DNA of 7,061 bases, taken from assembly GCA_030616465.1 (NCBI GenBank), contig JAUWXH010000098.1:1-7061 (forward strand). Reading direction: 5' to 3'. Source of the stretch: Planctomycetota bacterium (lineage in GTDB: Bacteria; Planctomycetota; Phycisphaerae; UBA1845; Fen-1342). The notes under the pieces were generated by a model. That model was not told the origin of the DNA, searched no databases, and saw only the letters and a list, made by a program, of their open reading frames with translations. The translations under genes and the position numbers were made by a program. This document shows, in pieces, positions 1-6,462 of the stretch. Position 1 is the first letter of the stretch. The number at the start of each line of letters is the position of its first letter.

Positions 1-156
1 GGCCGAGGCTACGGTTCGGCCGGTGCGGGGCATTGGTGTCTTGGTGGTGAAGGCGACCGCTTGCTTACGCGCGCGGCTCTGTTCAAGACGTCCGGCACGG
101 AGACCGGACGCTACGTCCTGAACCCTCGGTCCGCGGCGGACTACGTCTCCACGTAG
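1..156 (+). CDS. Possible C-terminal end of an unidentified protein (5'-partial)
   Basis: Reading frame 1 is open from the left edge to a TAG at 154-156, giving 51 residues that end in 'GRYVLNPRSAADYVST'. From about codon 19 the third positions are mostly G or C, as in the other genes here, which suggests coding. The first 18 codons look less coding-like, and frame 2 is also open to a TGA at 119-121, so a frameshift or a non-coding start cannot be excluded. No family is recognised. The stop would overlap the 3' end of the minus-strand sulfatase by 16 nt in a convergent arrangement. The call rests on one open frame over a short stretch. Confidence 0.33.
   Translation, partial: GRGYGSAGAGHWCLGGEGDRLLTRAALFKTSGTETGRYVLNPRSAADYVST
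89..110 (-). terminator. Candidate hairpin downstream of the sulfatase gene
   Basis: CGTCCGG (89-95) and CCGGACG (104-110) are perfectly complementary: a 7-bp stem with an 8-nt loop. It starts about 31 nt beyond the sulfatase stop on the minus strand. There is no U-rich tract, only TCTTG, so it would be a weak or factor-assisted terminator. It also lies inside the possible plus-strand partial gene, so it may be incidental. Confidence 0.3.
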
Positions 157-1715
157 CCCAGTTCGCCGAGGTGTTGGAGCATGCGCTGCTCGTCCTCGGC
201 GGGCAGGCCGCTTTGCTCGTCGATGTAGTTGGGCCGGCTGCATAGGGCGGCCATGCGCTGGAGCTCGCGGGAATAGCCGTCCCAGCCGGGCTGGCCCGGC
301 TCCATGACCTGCCCGTGCTCCTCGAAGGGGTCCTGTTTCACGTCGAAGCGCCGGTGCCGGGGGACCTGGGCCACCACAGCGTTGGCCAATTCCGCGCGCG
401 ACATGCCCCGCTGGAGGTTCGGTCGTAACTGCTCGCGCACGGCCGGGGCCGCGATCTCTCCGGCCCCGCGCTCGATGACGTACTTGAGAAACTGCTCCTC
501 GTTCAGCGCGTCGAAGTCCGCGGGCTCCATCACGTCGCCCGTGAACAGGTACTTCATGTCGTTCTGCGTGCGGATGGCCCGCTGGTACAGAACCGGCTTT
601 TCCTTCTGCTGGCCGACCACCACCGACCAACCCTCGTGGTAGTAATCCGGCTGCACCGCCCGGCCCGTTTCGATCGCCGGCAGCAGGCTCCGTCCGTCCA
701 GCTCATATTCGAGCGCGTCCTGGTTCGAGTGCAGCCCGAACAGCTCGCCGATGGTGGGCAGCAGATCCACCAGCCCGACCAAGACGCGCACATCGCGGGG
801 TTCGAGCTGCGGCGTCTTGAGCATCAGCGGCACGCGCATGAGCTGTTCGCCCACGCTCTTGTCATGGTTTAACGCCCAGGGGGCTTTGGGCATGCTGATC
901 TCGCCGTGGTCGGCGAACACCACGACCGTCGCGCGGTCCCACCAGCCGGCCGCACGCAGCCGCTGCACGAAGTCGGCCAGCCGCGTTTGATCGAACTTCT
1001 GGATCCCGTGCAGATAGCAGCGGAAGAGGTTGGTCAGCCGGCCCTGGGCCATCTCCGGCGGCCCGGGTGTGGCGATGAGCTGCGACCACTTGTCGAACCC
1101 GGCCCGGTGCCCCGACGCGTCCACGAACTCGCGCGCCTCGTGATCGACCCATAGCCCGAACAAGAGCTGCATCATCAGCTCGAAGTCGCGGTTGTTCAGC
1201 CGGGGATCGCCCCAACCCGTCCACAAGTACGGCTGGTGCACGTCGTTGAAATGCACGAAGGCGAAGGTCGGCTCCGGCGGCGTGCTCTCGAGCAGCTCGA
1301 GCAGCGGCTGCTCGTCGGTGAATACCTGGTCCACGTCCCGCGTCAGCCCCAGCGACGTGAAGAACTCCGGCCCGCACACGCTGCACGTACGCCAGCCGAG
1401 CTGCTTGAAGTAGCTCGGCAACGCCACCACCTCCGGCCGGCAGGTCGTGTTCTGGAAATCGACCACGCCGTGGGTGCACCCGTACGTCCCGGTGAACAGC
1501 GTGGCCAGGCTCAACGGCGTATACCCGGCGTGGCTCACCGCCCGGTGAAACCGCACCGACTCTTCGGCGATGCGGTCCAGCGTGGGCGTGATCAGCCGCC
1601 GCGGCACGCCCAGCTTGTTGAAATAGGGCGTCTCCGGCTGCCAGTTCACGCAGTCGTAGCGCAGGGCGTCGATGCAGATCAGCAGGACGAGCGGTGAGTC
1701 ATTTGGCGATGCCAT
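141..1715 (-). CDS. Sulfatase / alkaline-phosphatase-superfamily hydrolase, Thr-nucleophile type
   Basis: This is a 524-residue hydrolase of the sulfatase fold (PF00884-like) with no signal peptide or membrane segment, so probably cytoplasmic. Visible motifs are the N-terminal metal-site strand 'ICIDALRYD' (13-21, D16), the nucleophile segment 'YTPLSLATLFTG' (65-76), 'HFNDVHQPY' (155-163), 'FADHGE' (267-272, metal ligands D269 and H270), H284, and 'VPLML' (295-299). The C-terminal 'DPFEEHG' (462-468) and 'LGYVET' ending are typical of the family. In formylglycine sulfatases the nucleophile motif is C/S-x-P-S-R; counting back from T75-G76, that position is T66, so formylglycine activation is unlikely. 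Phosphatase, phosphodiesterase or phosphotransferase activity is a fair alternative; the substrate is unknown. The start at 1715 is chosen because AAGGGAGG lies 9 nt upstream and conserved sequence begins about 10 residues later. The frame stays open to 1910 but that part reads through a fold-back and looks non-coding. The gene is divergent from uvrB. Confidence 0.9.
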   Translation of the reverse strand: MASPNDSPLVLLICIDALRYDCVNWQPETPYFNKLGVPRRLITPTLDRIAEESVRFHRAVSHAGYTPLSLATLFTGTYGCTHGVVDFQNTTCRPEVVALPSYFKQLGWRTCSVCGPEFFTSLGLTRDVDQVFTDEQPLLELLESTPPEPTFAFVHFNDVHQPYLWTGWGDPRLNNRDFELMMQLLFGLWVDHEAREFVDASGHRAGFDKWSQLIATPGPPEMAQGRLTNLFRCYLHGIQKFDQTRLADFVQRLRAAGWWDRATVVVFADHGEISMPKAPWALNHDKSVGEQLMRVPLMLKTPQLEPRDVRVLVGLVDLLPTIGELFGLHSNQDALEYELDGRSLLPAIETGRAVQPDYYHEGWSVVVGQQKEKPVLYQRAIRTQNDMKYLFTGDVMEPADFDALNEEQFLKYVIERGAGEIAAPAVREQLRPNLQRGMSRAELANAVVAQVPRHRRFDVKQDPFEEHGQVMEPGQPGWDGYSRELQRMAALCSRPNYIDEQSGLPAEDEQRMLQHLGELGYVET

Positions 1716-1724
1716 GGGCAACAG

Positions 1725-1732
1725 CCTCCCTT
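1725..1732 (-). promoter_or_regulatory. Ribosome binding site of the sulfatase gene
   Basis: On the minus strand AAGGGAGG is followed by 9 nt and then the ATG at 1715. This is a good match to the anti-Shine-Dalgarno sequence. It decides the start against longer in-frame candidates reaching to 1910. Confidence 0.75.
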
Positions 1733-1743
1733 GGGGGAAACGC

Positions 1744-1849
1744 CGGTGGGCGGCACGGTCCTGCGGAGCGGAGCGCAGCGGAGCAGGGCCGTGGTGCGCC
1801 AGCTCCCGGGCCACCACGGCCTGGCTACGCCAGACCGTGCCACCCACCG
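1744..1849. repeat. 106-nt imperfect fold-back element (cruciform / MITE- or REP-like)
   Basis: The outer arms CGGTGGGCGGCACGGTC (1744-1760) and GACCGTGCCACCCACCG (1833-1849) are complementary at 16 of 17 positions. The remaining pair is C·A on this strand and G·U on the other. Inside is a second perfect stem, GGCCGTGGTG (1787-1796) with CACCACGGCC (1812-1821). The two segments between can each form a small hairpin: CTGC/GCAG at 1761-1786 (alternatively CTGCG/CGCAG at 1761-1778), and TGGC-TAC-GCCA at 1822-1832. All four arms abut with no unpaired bases at the junction. The left side arm also holds repeated GCGGAGC units. No open reading frame of interest lies inside. It sits about 29 nt upstream of the sulfatase start, so it is either a dispersed palindromic repeat or a structured leader of that mRNA. 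The pairing is seen; the element class is inference. Confidence 0.6.
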
Positions 1850-1948
1850 CCACTATGCTTCGATCGACTGCCTGGAGCGTGCGACTTGCGGAAAAGGCGA
1901 TTCCGACCACTCACGGGCCAACGCGCCACCAAATGACCTGATCCCGAC

Positions 1949-1960
1949 CGGGCGCGCCCG
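1949..1960. promoter_or_regulatory. 12-bp perfect palindrome at the uvrB -35 position
   Basis: CGGGCGCGCCCG is a perfect 12-bp palindrome. Its left half (1949-1954) falls where a -35 hexamer would lie, 17 bp before the TATAAT at 1972-1977. That is where a repressor or activator site could act. In GC-rich DNA such a palindrome can arise by chance, and no known operator consensus (LexA-type or other) is recognised in it. Confidence 0.25.
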
Positions 1961-1971
1961 ACGCGGGTGGT

Positions 1972-1977
1972 TATAAT
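1972..1977 (+). promoter_or_regulatory. Putative -10 box for uvrB
   Basis: A consensus TATAAT stands out in otherwise very GC-rich sequence, 30 nt upstream of the uvrB ATG. It predicts a transcript start near 1984-1988 and a leader of about 20-24 nt. No TTGACA-like -35 is visible at the expected distance, so it may be a -10-dependent or activator-dependent promoter. No SOS box that I recognise is present. Confidence 0.45.
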
Positions 1978-2007
1978 GAGGGGTTCAAGAGTATACCGGG
2001 TGCCAGC

Positions 2008-4086
2008 ATGAGCGACTTCCGGATCGTCAGCCCGTTCGAGCCGTGTGGCGATCAGCCGCAGGCGATTGAGAAGCTGGTGGCGGGCTTCGGCGAGGGGCGC
2101 CGGCACCAGACGCTGCTGGGCGTAACCGGTTCCGGCAAGACCTTCACAATGGCCCATGCGCTCGCCCGGCTCGGCAAGCCCACGCTGGTCATCTCGCACA
2201 ACAAGACGCTCGCCGCCCAGCTCTACGAGGAGTTCCGCGAGCTGCTGCCGGACAACGCCGTCGAATACTTCGTCAGCTACTACGACTACTACCAGCCGGA
2301 GGCCTACATCCCGCAGCGTGACATCTACATCGAAAAAGACGCCTCGCGCAACGACGACCTCGACCGCCTGCGCCTCTCGGCCACCAGCTCGGTCATCTCG
2401 CGGCGCGACGTGGTGGTCGTCGCCAGCGTCTCGTGCATCTTCGGCCTCGGTTCCCCGGACGAGTACAAGGCCAGCGTGGTGGCCGTGCGGGTCGGCGAGA
2501 CCCTCGAACGCGACGAGCTGCTGCGCAAGTTCGTCCGCCTGCAATATGAGCGCAACAACATCGAGCTCAAACGCGGGGCCTTCCGCGTCCGCGGCGACGT
2601 GATCGAGCTGTGCCCGGCCCACGAAGAGTACGCCATCCGCATCGAGCTCTTCGGCGACCTGGTCGAGCGCGTCGCGCTGATCCACCCGCTCAGCGGCGAA
2701 GTGCTCGCCGACCGCGACCACTTCTTCATCTACCCGGCCGTCCACTACGTCATGCCGGAAGACAACGTCCAGCAGGCCGCCGAGTCGATCCGCCAGGAGC
2801 TCGACGAGCGGGTCATGCAACTGCGGCACCAGGGCAAGCTGCTGGAAGCCCAGCGGCTGCTGGCCCGCACCAAGTACGATCTGGAGATGCTGCTGGAGGT
2901 CGGCTATTGCAGCGGCATCGAGAACTACTCGCGCCACCTCAACGCCACACTACCGGGTGCCAAGCCTTACACGCTCGTCGATTACTTCCCCAAGGACTTC
3001 CTGCTCATTATCGACGAGTCCCACGCAACTGTGCCGCAGATCGGGGCGATGTACGGCGGTGACCGGTCGCGTAAAGAGGTGCTGGTCGAGCACGGCTTCC
3101 GCCTGCCGAGCTGCCTGGACAACCGCCCGATGCGCTTCGACGAGTTCGAGGCCATGTGGAACCAGGTGCTCTTCGTCAGTGCCACGCCGGCGCCCTACGA
3201 GCTGGAGAAGTGCCGCGGCGAGGTCGTCGAACAGATCATTCGCCCCACCGGGCTGGTCGATCCGGTGATAGAGGTCAGCCCGGCGCGCGGGCAGGTGCCC
3301 GATCTGTTGCGGCGCATCCAGGAGCGCGTCGCGACCGGCGAACGCACGCTGGTCACCACCCTGACCAAGCGCCTGGCCGAAGACCTCTCCGCCTATATCC
3401 AACAGGCCGGCCTCCGCGGCCGCTACCTGCACAGCGAGATCGACACCCTCGAACGTATCGAGATTCTCCGCGAGCTGCGCATGGGCAACTTCGACGTGCT
3501 GGTCGGCGTGAACCTGCTGCGCGAAGGGCTGGACCTGCCCGAGGTCTCGCTGGTCGCGATCGTGGATGCCGACAAGGAGGGTTTTCTCCGTAGCGAAACG
3601 TCGCTGATCCAGACCATCGGCCGCTGTGCCCGCAACGTCAACGCCACCGTCGTGTTCTATGCCGACAAGATCACGAACTCGATGCAGCGGGCCATCGACG
3701 AGACCAACCGCCGCCGCGAAATCCAGCTCAAATACAACGAAGAGCACGACATCACGCCCGACACCATTCGCAAGGCCATCCGCCAGGGTCTGATGTCGGA
3801 GGTGGCGGCGATGCGCCGTGTGCGTGAAGCGGTGCACGCCGACGAGGGCGAGCACGACCGCGACGAGCTCATCCGCGAGCTTGAGCAGGAGATGCTCCAG
3901 GCCGCCGAGGAGCTGGATTTCGAGCGGGCGGCCGCCCTGCGCGACCACATTGGGGAACTGAAAGCGTCGCCCGAGTTGAAAGTCTCGGCGTCGGAGGCCC
4001 GACCGACCGTCTCGGCCGCCCGTCGCGACCCAAGCTCCTGGAAGCCCAAGCGCCAGCGCCGCCGCCCACGCAAACAGCGTCGCTGA
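2008..4086 (+). CDS. uvrB: UvrABC excinuclease subunit B
   Basis: This is the damage-verifying helicase-like subunit of nucleotide excision repair. It is loaded on DNA by UvrA, opens the helix at the lesion with its beta-hairpin, and recruits UvrC for incision. The 692-residue protein is complete. Visible features are the N-terminal '[12 protein letters not shown]' (9-20), Walker A 'GVTGSGKT' (38-45), the beta-hairpin region '[12 protein letters not shown]' (91-102) through about 117, Walker B 'DESH' (336-339), 'VSATP' (390-394), motif VI 'QTIGRCARN' (535-543), and a C-terminal UVR motif (about 618-653) for UvrC contact. Motif VI usually reads GRAARN, so C540 is a small departure. After the UVR motif there is a tail ending in 14 residues (679-692), 10 of them Lys or Arg, beyond what standard UvrB of about 660-675 residues carries. 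The start matches the usual '[10 protein letters not shown]' beginning, although the ribosome binding site is weak. Confidence 0.98.
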   Translation: MSDFRIVSPFEPCGDQPQAIEKLVAGFGEGRRHQTLLGVTGSGKTFTMAHALARLGKPTLVISHNKTLAAQLYEEFRELLPDNAVEYFVSYYDYYQPEAYIPQRDIYIEKDASRNDDLDRLRLSATSSVISRRDVVVVASVSCIFGLGSPDEYKASVVAVRVGETLERDELLRKFVRLQYERNNIELKRGAFRVRGDVIELCPAHEEYAIRIELFGDLVERVALIHPLSGEVLADRDHFFIYPAVHYVMPEDNVQQAAESIRQELDERVMQLRHQGKLLEAQRLLARTKYDLEMLLEVGYCSGIENYSRHLNATLPGAKPYTLVDYFPKDFLLIIDESHATVPQIGAMYGGDRSRKEVLVEHGFRLPSCLDNRPMRFDEFEAMWNQVLFVSATPAPYELEKCRGEVVEQIIRPTGLVDPVIEVSPARGQVPDLLRRIQERVATGERTLVTTLTKRLAEDLSAYIQQAGLRGRYLHSEIDTLERIEILRELRMGNFDVLVGVNLLREGLDLPEVSLVAIVDADKEGFLRSETSLIQTIGRCARNVNATVVFYADKITNSMQRAIDETNRRREIQLKYNEEHDITPDTIRKAIRQGLMSEVAAMRRVREAVHADEGEHDRDELIRELEQEMLQAAEELDFERAAALRDHIGELKASPELKVSASEARPTVSAARRDPSSWKPKRQRRRPRKQRR

Positions 4087-4131
4087 CAGGCTGGCGACTC
4101 CCGACCGCCCCCTCGTGCCCCACGCACTGCC

Positions 4132-4161
4132 GCTGGTGCGAGAATCCCCTCTCGCACCAGC
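4132..4161 (+). terminator. Perfect 12-bp hairpin downstream of uvrB
   Basis: GCTGGTGCGAGA (4132-4143) and TCTCGCACCAGC (4150-4161) are perfectly complementary around a 6-nt loop, ATCCCC. Pairing can continue past one mismatch at the base (C4130-G4163, G4129-C4164). The stem starts 45 nt after the uvrB stop. There is no T-run after it, so it is a stable mRNA 3' end or a non-canonical terminator rather than a textbook intrinsic one. A copy of a small palindromic repeat is an alternative. Confidence 0.55.
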
Positions 4162-4278
4162 CGCGTCCCCGCCCGCGCTTGTCCCCCGATCCCTGAGGCT
4201 AACGCTCAAGAAACGGCGCATTACGGCTGGGAGACGGCGCTCGGGCGCGCGTCCCTGTTCGGCGCGACTGCCAGCCGA

Positions 4279-4284
4279 TAGAAT
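4279..4284 (+). promoter_or_regulatory. Possible -10 box for the duplicated exported protein
   Basis: TAGAAT differs from TATAAT at one position and lies 53 nt before the downstream ATG. The sequence 17 bp upstream (TGTTCG, 4256-4261) is a poor -35. It is the best AT-rich candidate in the 251-nt gap, but weak. Confidence 0.3.
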
Positions 4285-4322
4285 CTCGCTGCATCCCGCC
4301 GTCTGTGAGCGGGGAACAACAC

Positions 4323-4328
4323 AAGGAG
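4323..4328 (+). promoter_or_regulatory. Ribosome binding site deciding the start at 4338
   Basis: AAGGAG lies 9 nt before the ATG at 4338. An in-frame ATG at 4305 is upstream of this site and would put 11 residues ahead of a good signal peptide, so 4338 is preferred. Confidence 0.8.
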
Positions 4329-4337
4329 AGTAACCCC

Positions 4338-6320
4338 ATGAGTCGGAACCGAATCCCGCGTGTGAAGCTGCTGGTCGTCGCCCTGGCTTTCCTGGCTGCC
4401 GGCCCCGCCGTGCTGATCGCGCAGACCGAGGCCTTCACTCTCACCAAGGCGATCCCCGCCGACGCGTGCCTGGCGTGGCATACCCGCGGGCACGAAGGTC
4501 AGGCCTTTCTGAACGAGCAGTATGCGCGCGTGTGGAAAGCCGTCGAGAAGGCCGGTTTCGACCAGGAGCTGCATCGGCTTCTCAAGAAGTCCGCTGAAGA
4601 AGGCGGCATGGATCCCGAGCAGTTCGAGGACAACTGGCAGCAGATGATGGACCTGGTCGCCAGCGTGGAGTGGTCCACGCTGTGCGAGCGCGAGTTCGCC
4701 TACGCCCATAAGCATGGCCCCCTGCCGAGCACCTTCGACGGCGTGTGCCTGCTGAAGCCGGCGCCCGACAAGGTCAAAGAGGATTTCGAGGGTCTGGCTA
4801 CCATCCTGAAAACCATCGCCGGGTTGTTCCCCGAAGAGCTCGTGCTCACCGAAGACGACCAGGGCGAGACAGTCATCCACAAGCTGACCCTCGCGAATGC
4901 ACCCCTTCCGTTCGCGCTAACGCTTGCCCGCCACGAGGACGTGCTCTTCATCGGGTTCGGCTCGGCCATGGTCGAGCAGTCGCTGGCTATGCTGCGCGGC
5001 GAGCCGGGCACGACATTGGCATCCACGCCGCGCTTCCAGGCGGCGTTCAAAAGGCTGCCCCCGGGCAAAGACAGCATTTTCTTCTTCGACGTCGCCAAGC
5101 AGATCGACCAGGTGCGCTCCATTTTCACGAGCGTAAAGGCGATGATCCAGGCAGCCGCGGGGCCCACCCCGCCCGACACCCAGCCGGCGCCGCCGAACCC
5201 CGCCCTCCAGTGGATAGGGGTCCTGGAGAAGCTCCTCAACACGATTGACATGTTTGAGTACGTCGCCGAGGTCGCGACCACCGACGGCATGAAAACTACC
5301 ACCAGGTCGATCACCGTCCTGCGCGACGACGCCGAAACACGCCCCTGCTACGCCGCCTGCTTCGGAACCGGCACGCTTTCAGACCCCCTCAAGTACGTCC
5401 CCAAGGACGCCAAGGACGTGTCGGTGCGGGCCGGCATCGACTGGCTGGCGGTGTACAAGGAGATCATCAGGTTCTTCACGCAGGAGGTGCCGGGCAGCGA
5501 ACAGCAGATCGCCGTCTGGAACGCGCTGCAGGAGGGCTGGGGCCTGAACGTCGAGCAGGACCTCTTGGGTTGGCTCCAGGGTGGGTTCTGCAAGTTCACG
5601 GTCCCGGGACCTGGGCGGTACAGCCCGGCCGAAACCGTCCTCATGCTCAAGGTCCGGGATGAGGAAAAGGCCCGCGAAATGATCAACCGGGCGCTGGACG
5701 CGATCGCGCCGCGGCTTGCCCCACAGGGCGGGACCATTTCGGAGGCCAGGATCGAAGGCACCGAGGGCTTCCGCTCCATCGTCATGCCGCTGCTCGCCAT
5801 GCTCGGGCTCAAATCGCCGACGGTCGGCGTCAAGGACGGCTGGCTGTTCGCCGCCTCCAGCCCGGACATCATTTCCACCACCCTGCAAGTCGCCGCCGGC
5901 GAGGCGGAGAGTTTCGCCGAAAACGAACAGTTCCAGCGCGATGGCATCCCGCCCGCCGAGAACGTAATCCGCCTGTCCTTCACCGACCTGAGAAACGCGG
6001 GCAAGGAACTCGGACAAGTGCTACAGATGGGACCGGCGGTGATCCGCTATCTGGATATGATGGCCGGCGGCGGCCAGATGGCCAAAAACCCCGGCGTGGA
6101 CACCGCGCTCCGCGTTTTGACCAAGGTCGGCCGCGTTGCGCCGGAATTCAACTTCCTCCAGTCGAGCTGCACGCAATCCACGTTCGACGGCCGCACAATC
6201 GCCACCCAGACCATCATGACTTACTGCGAGCCGCCGGCACCGCCGGCACGCCCGGCTACCAAACCCGCGCCCAAGGAGGAAAAACCCCCAACCCCACCCC
6301 CCGGCGAACCGGAAGGCTAA
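4338..6320 (+). CDS. Exported protein of unknown function with two related halves (DUF3352-like)
   Basis: The 660-residue protein starts with a signal peptide: basic MSRNRIPRVK, a hydrophobic stretch at 11-28, and likely cleavage near A28-Q29. No transmembrane segment is seen after it, so it should be periplasmic or secreted. The mature protein contains two similar regions of about 230 residues, roughly 39-270 and 354-575. Each starts with a 'hydrophobic-P-x-D-A' motif ('IPADA', 'VPKDA'). Later come an 'LLKPAPDKV / LMLKVRDEEKA' strand-helix pair, a 'D-x-LF' strand (D201, D500), and an 'FxD' strand (D251, D550) about 50 residues further on. The two are separated by a Pro-rich stretch (272-288) and intervening sequence. 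The C-terminus (631-660) is Pro/Lys/Glu-rich and probably disordered. No catalytic motif is visible. The style resembles large exported DUF3352-type proteins; that is from memory and should be tested by profile search. The gene follows the uvrB hairpin with its own ribosome binding site and is probably monocistronic. Confidence 0.85.
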   Translation: MSRNRIPRVKLLVVALAFLAAGPAVLIAQTEAFTLTKAIPADACLAWHTRGHEGQAFLNEQYARVWKAVEKAGFDQELHRLLKKSAEEGGMDPEQFEDNWQQMMDLVASVEWSTLCEREFAYAHKHGPLPSTFDGVCLLKPAPDKVKEDFEGLATILKTIAGLFPEELVLTEDDQGETVIHKLTLANAPLPFALTLARHEDVLFIGFGSAMVEQSLAMLRGEPGTTLASTPRFQAAFKRLPPGKDSIFFFDVAKQIDQVRSIFTSVKAMIQAAAGPTPPDTQPAPPNPALQWIGVLEKLLNTIDMFEYVAEVATTDGMKTTTRSITVLRDDAETRPCYAACFGTGTLSDPLKYVPKDAKDVSVRAGIDWLAVYKEIIRFFTQEVPGSEQQIAVWNALQEGWGLNVEQDLLGWLQGGFCKFTVPGPGRYSPAETVLMLKVRDEEKAREMINRALDAIAPRLAPQGGTISEARIEGTEGFRSIVMPLLAMLGLKSPTVGVKDGWLFAASSPDIISTTLQVAAGEAESFAENEQFQRDGIPPAENVIRLSFTDLRNAGKELGQVLQMGPAVIRYLDMMAGGGQMAKNPGVDTALRVLTKVGRVAPEFNFLQSSCTQSTFDGRTIATQTIMTYCEPPAPPARPATKPAPKEEKPPTPPPGEPEG

Positions 6321-6322
6321 TC

Positions 6323-6342
6323 GCTCCGATCCGCCACGGAGC
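6323..6342 (+). terminator. Candidate hairpin just after the exported-protein gene
   Basis: GCTCCG (6323-6328) and CGGAGC (6337-6342) form a 6-bp GC-rich stem with an 8-nt loop, beginning 2 nt after the TAA. No T-run follows. It is plausible as a transcript end but short enough to be chance in GC-rich sequence. Confidence 0.35.
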
Positions 6343-6462
6343 CGCGGTGTTGACCGAGCAACGCCAAACATGCCGCCACGCTGAGGCCTGGGCAGCACAC
6401 GTGCAGTGCCGACCAGAAGCCAAGTCCGGAATAGCCGGTGCGAGGCGAAGGTTTCTTCCTGC

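Noticed and set aside
1761..1786. GCGGAGC direct repeats as a CRISPR or satellite array
   Set aside because: Only two or three irregular 7-nt units within 26 nt, fully explained as part of the fold-back side arm.
1744..1849. Reading the four-armed fold-back as a tRNA or an integron attC site
   Set aside because: There is no anticodon arm geometry, T-loop sequence or CCA end for a tRNA, and no RYYYAAC/GTTRRRY core sites for attC.
1716..1910. 65-residue N-terminal extension of the sulfatase to an ATG at 1910
   Set aside because: It reads through the fold-back element, lacks family similarity, and bypasses the strong ribosome binding site 9 nt before the ATG at 1715.
1850..2007. Promoter for the sulfatase gene on the minus strand
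   Set aside because: Only poor matches were found (for example CATAGT opposite 1853-1858) with no paired -35, so no site is called.
1825..2937. 370-codon minus-strand open frame over the uvrB 5' half
   Set aside because: It is a shadow of the GC-rich uvrB codons. The product is low-complexity (V/D/A/L-rich) and matches no family, while uvrB on the other strand is unambiguous.
2950..4221. 423-codon minus-strand open frame over the uvrB 3' half
   Set aside because: Same reason: antisense shadow of high-GC third positions, with no recognisable domain.
6350..6355. TTGACC as the -35 of an msrB promoter
   Set aside because: No -10-like hexamer lies 16-18 bp downstream; the sequence there is GC-rich (around 6373-6378).
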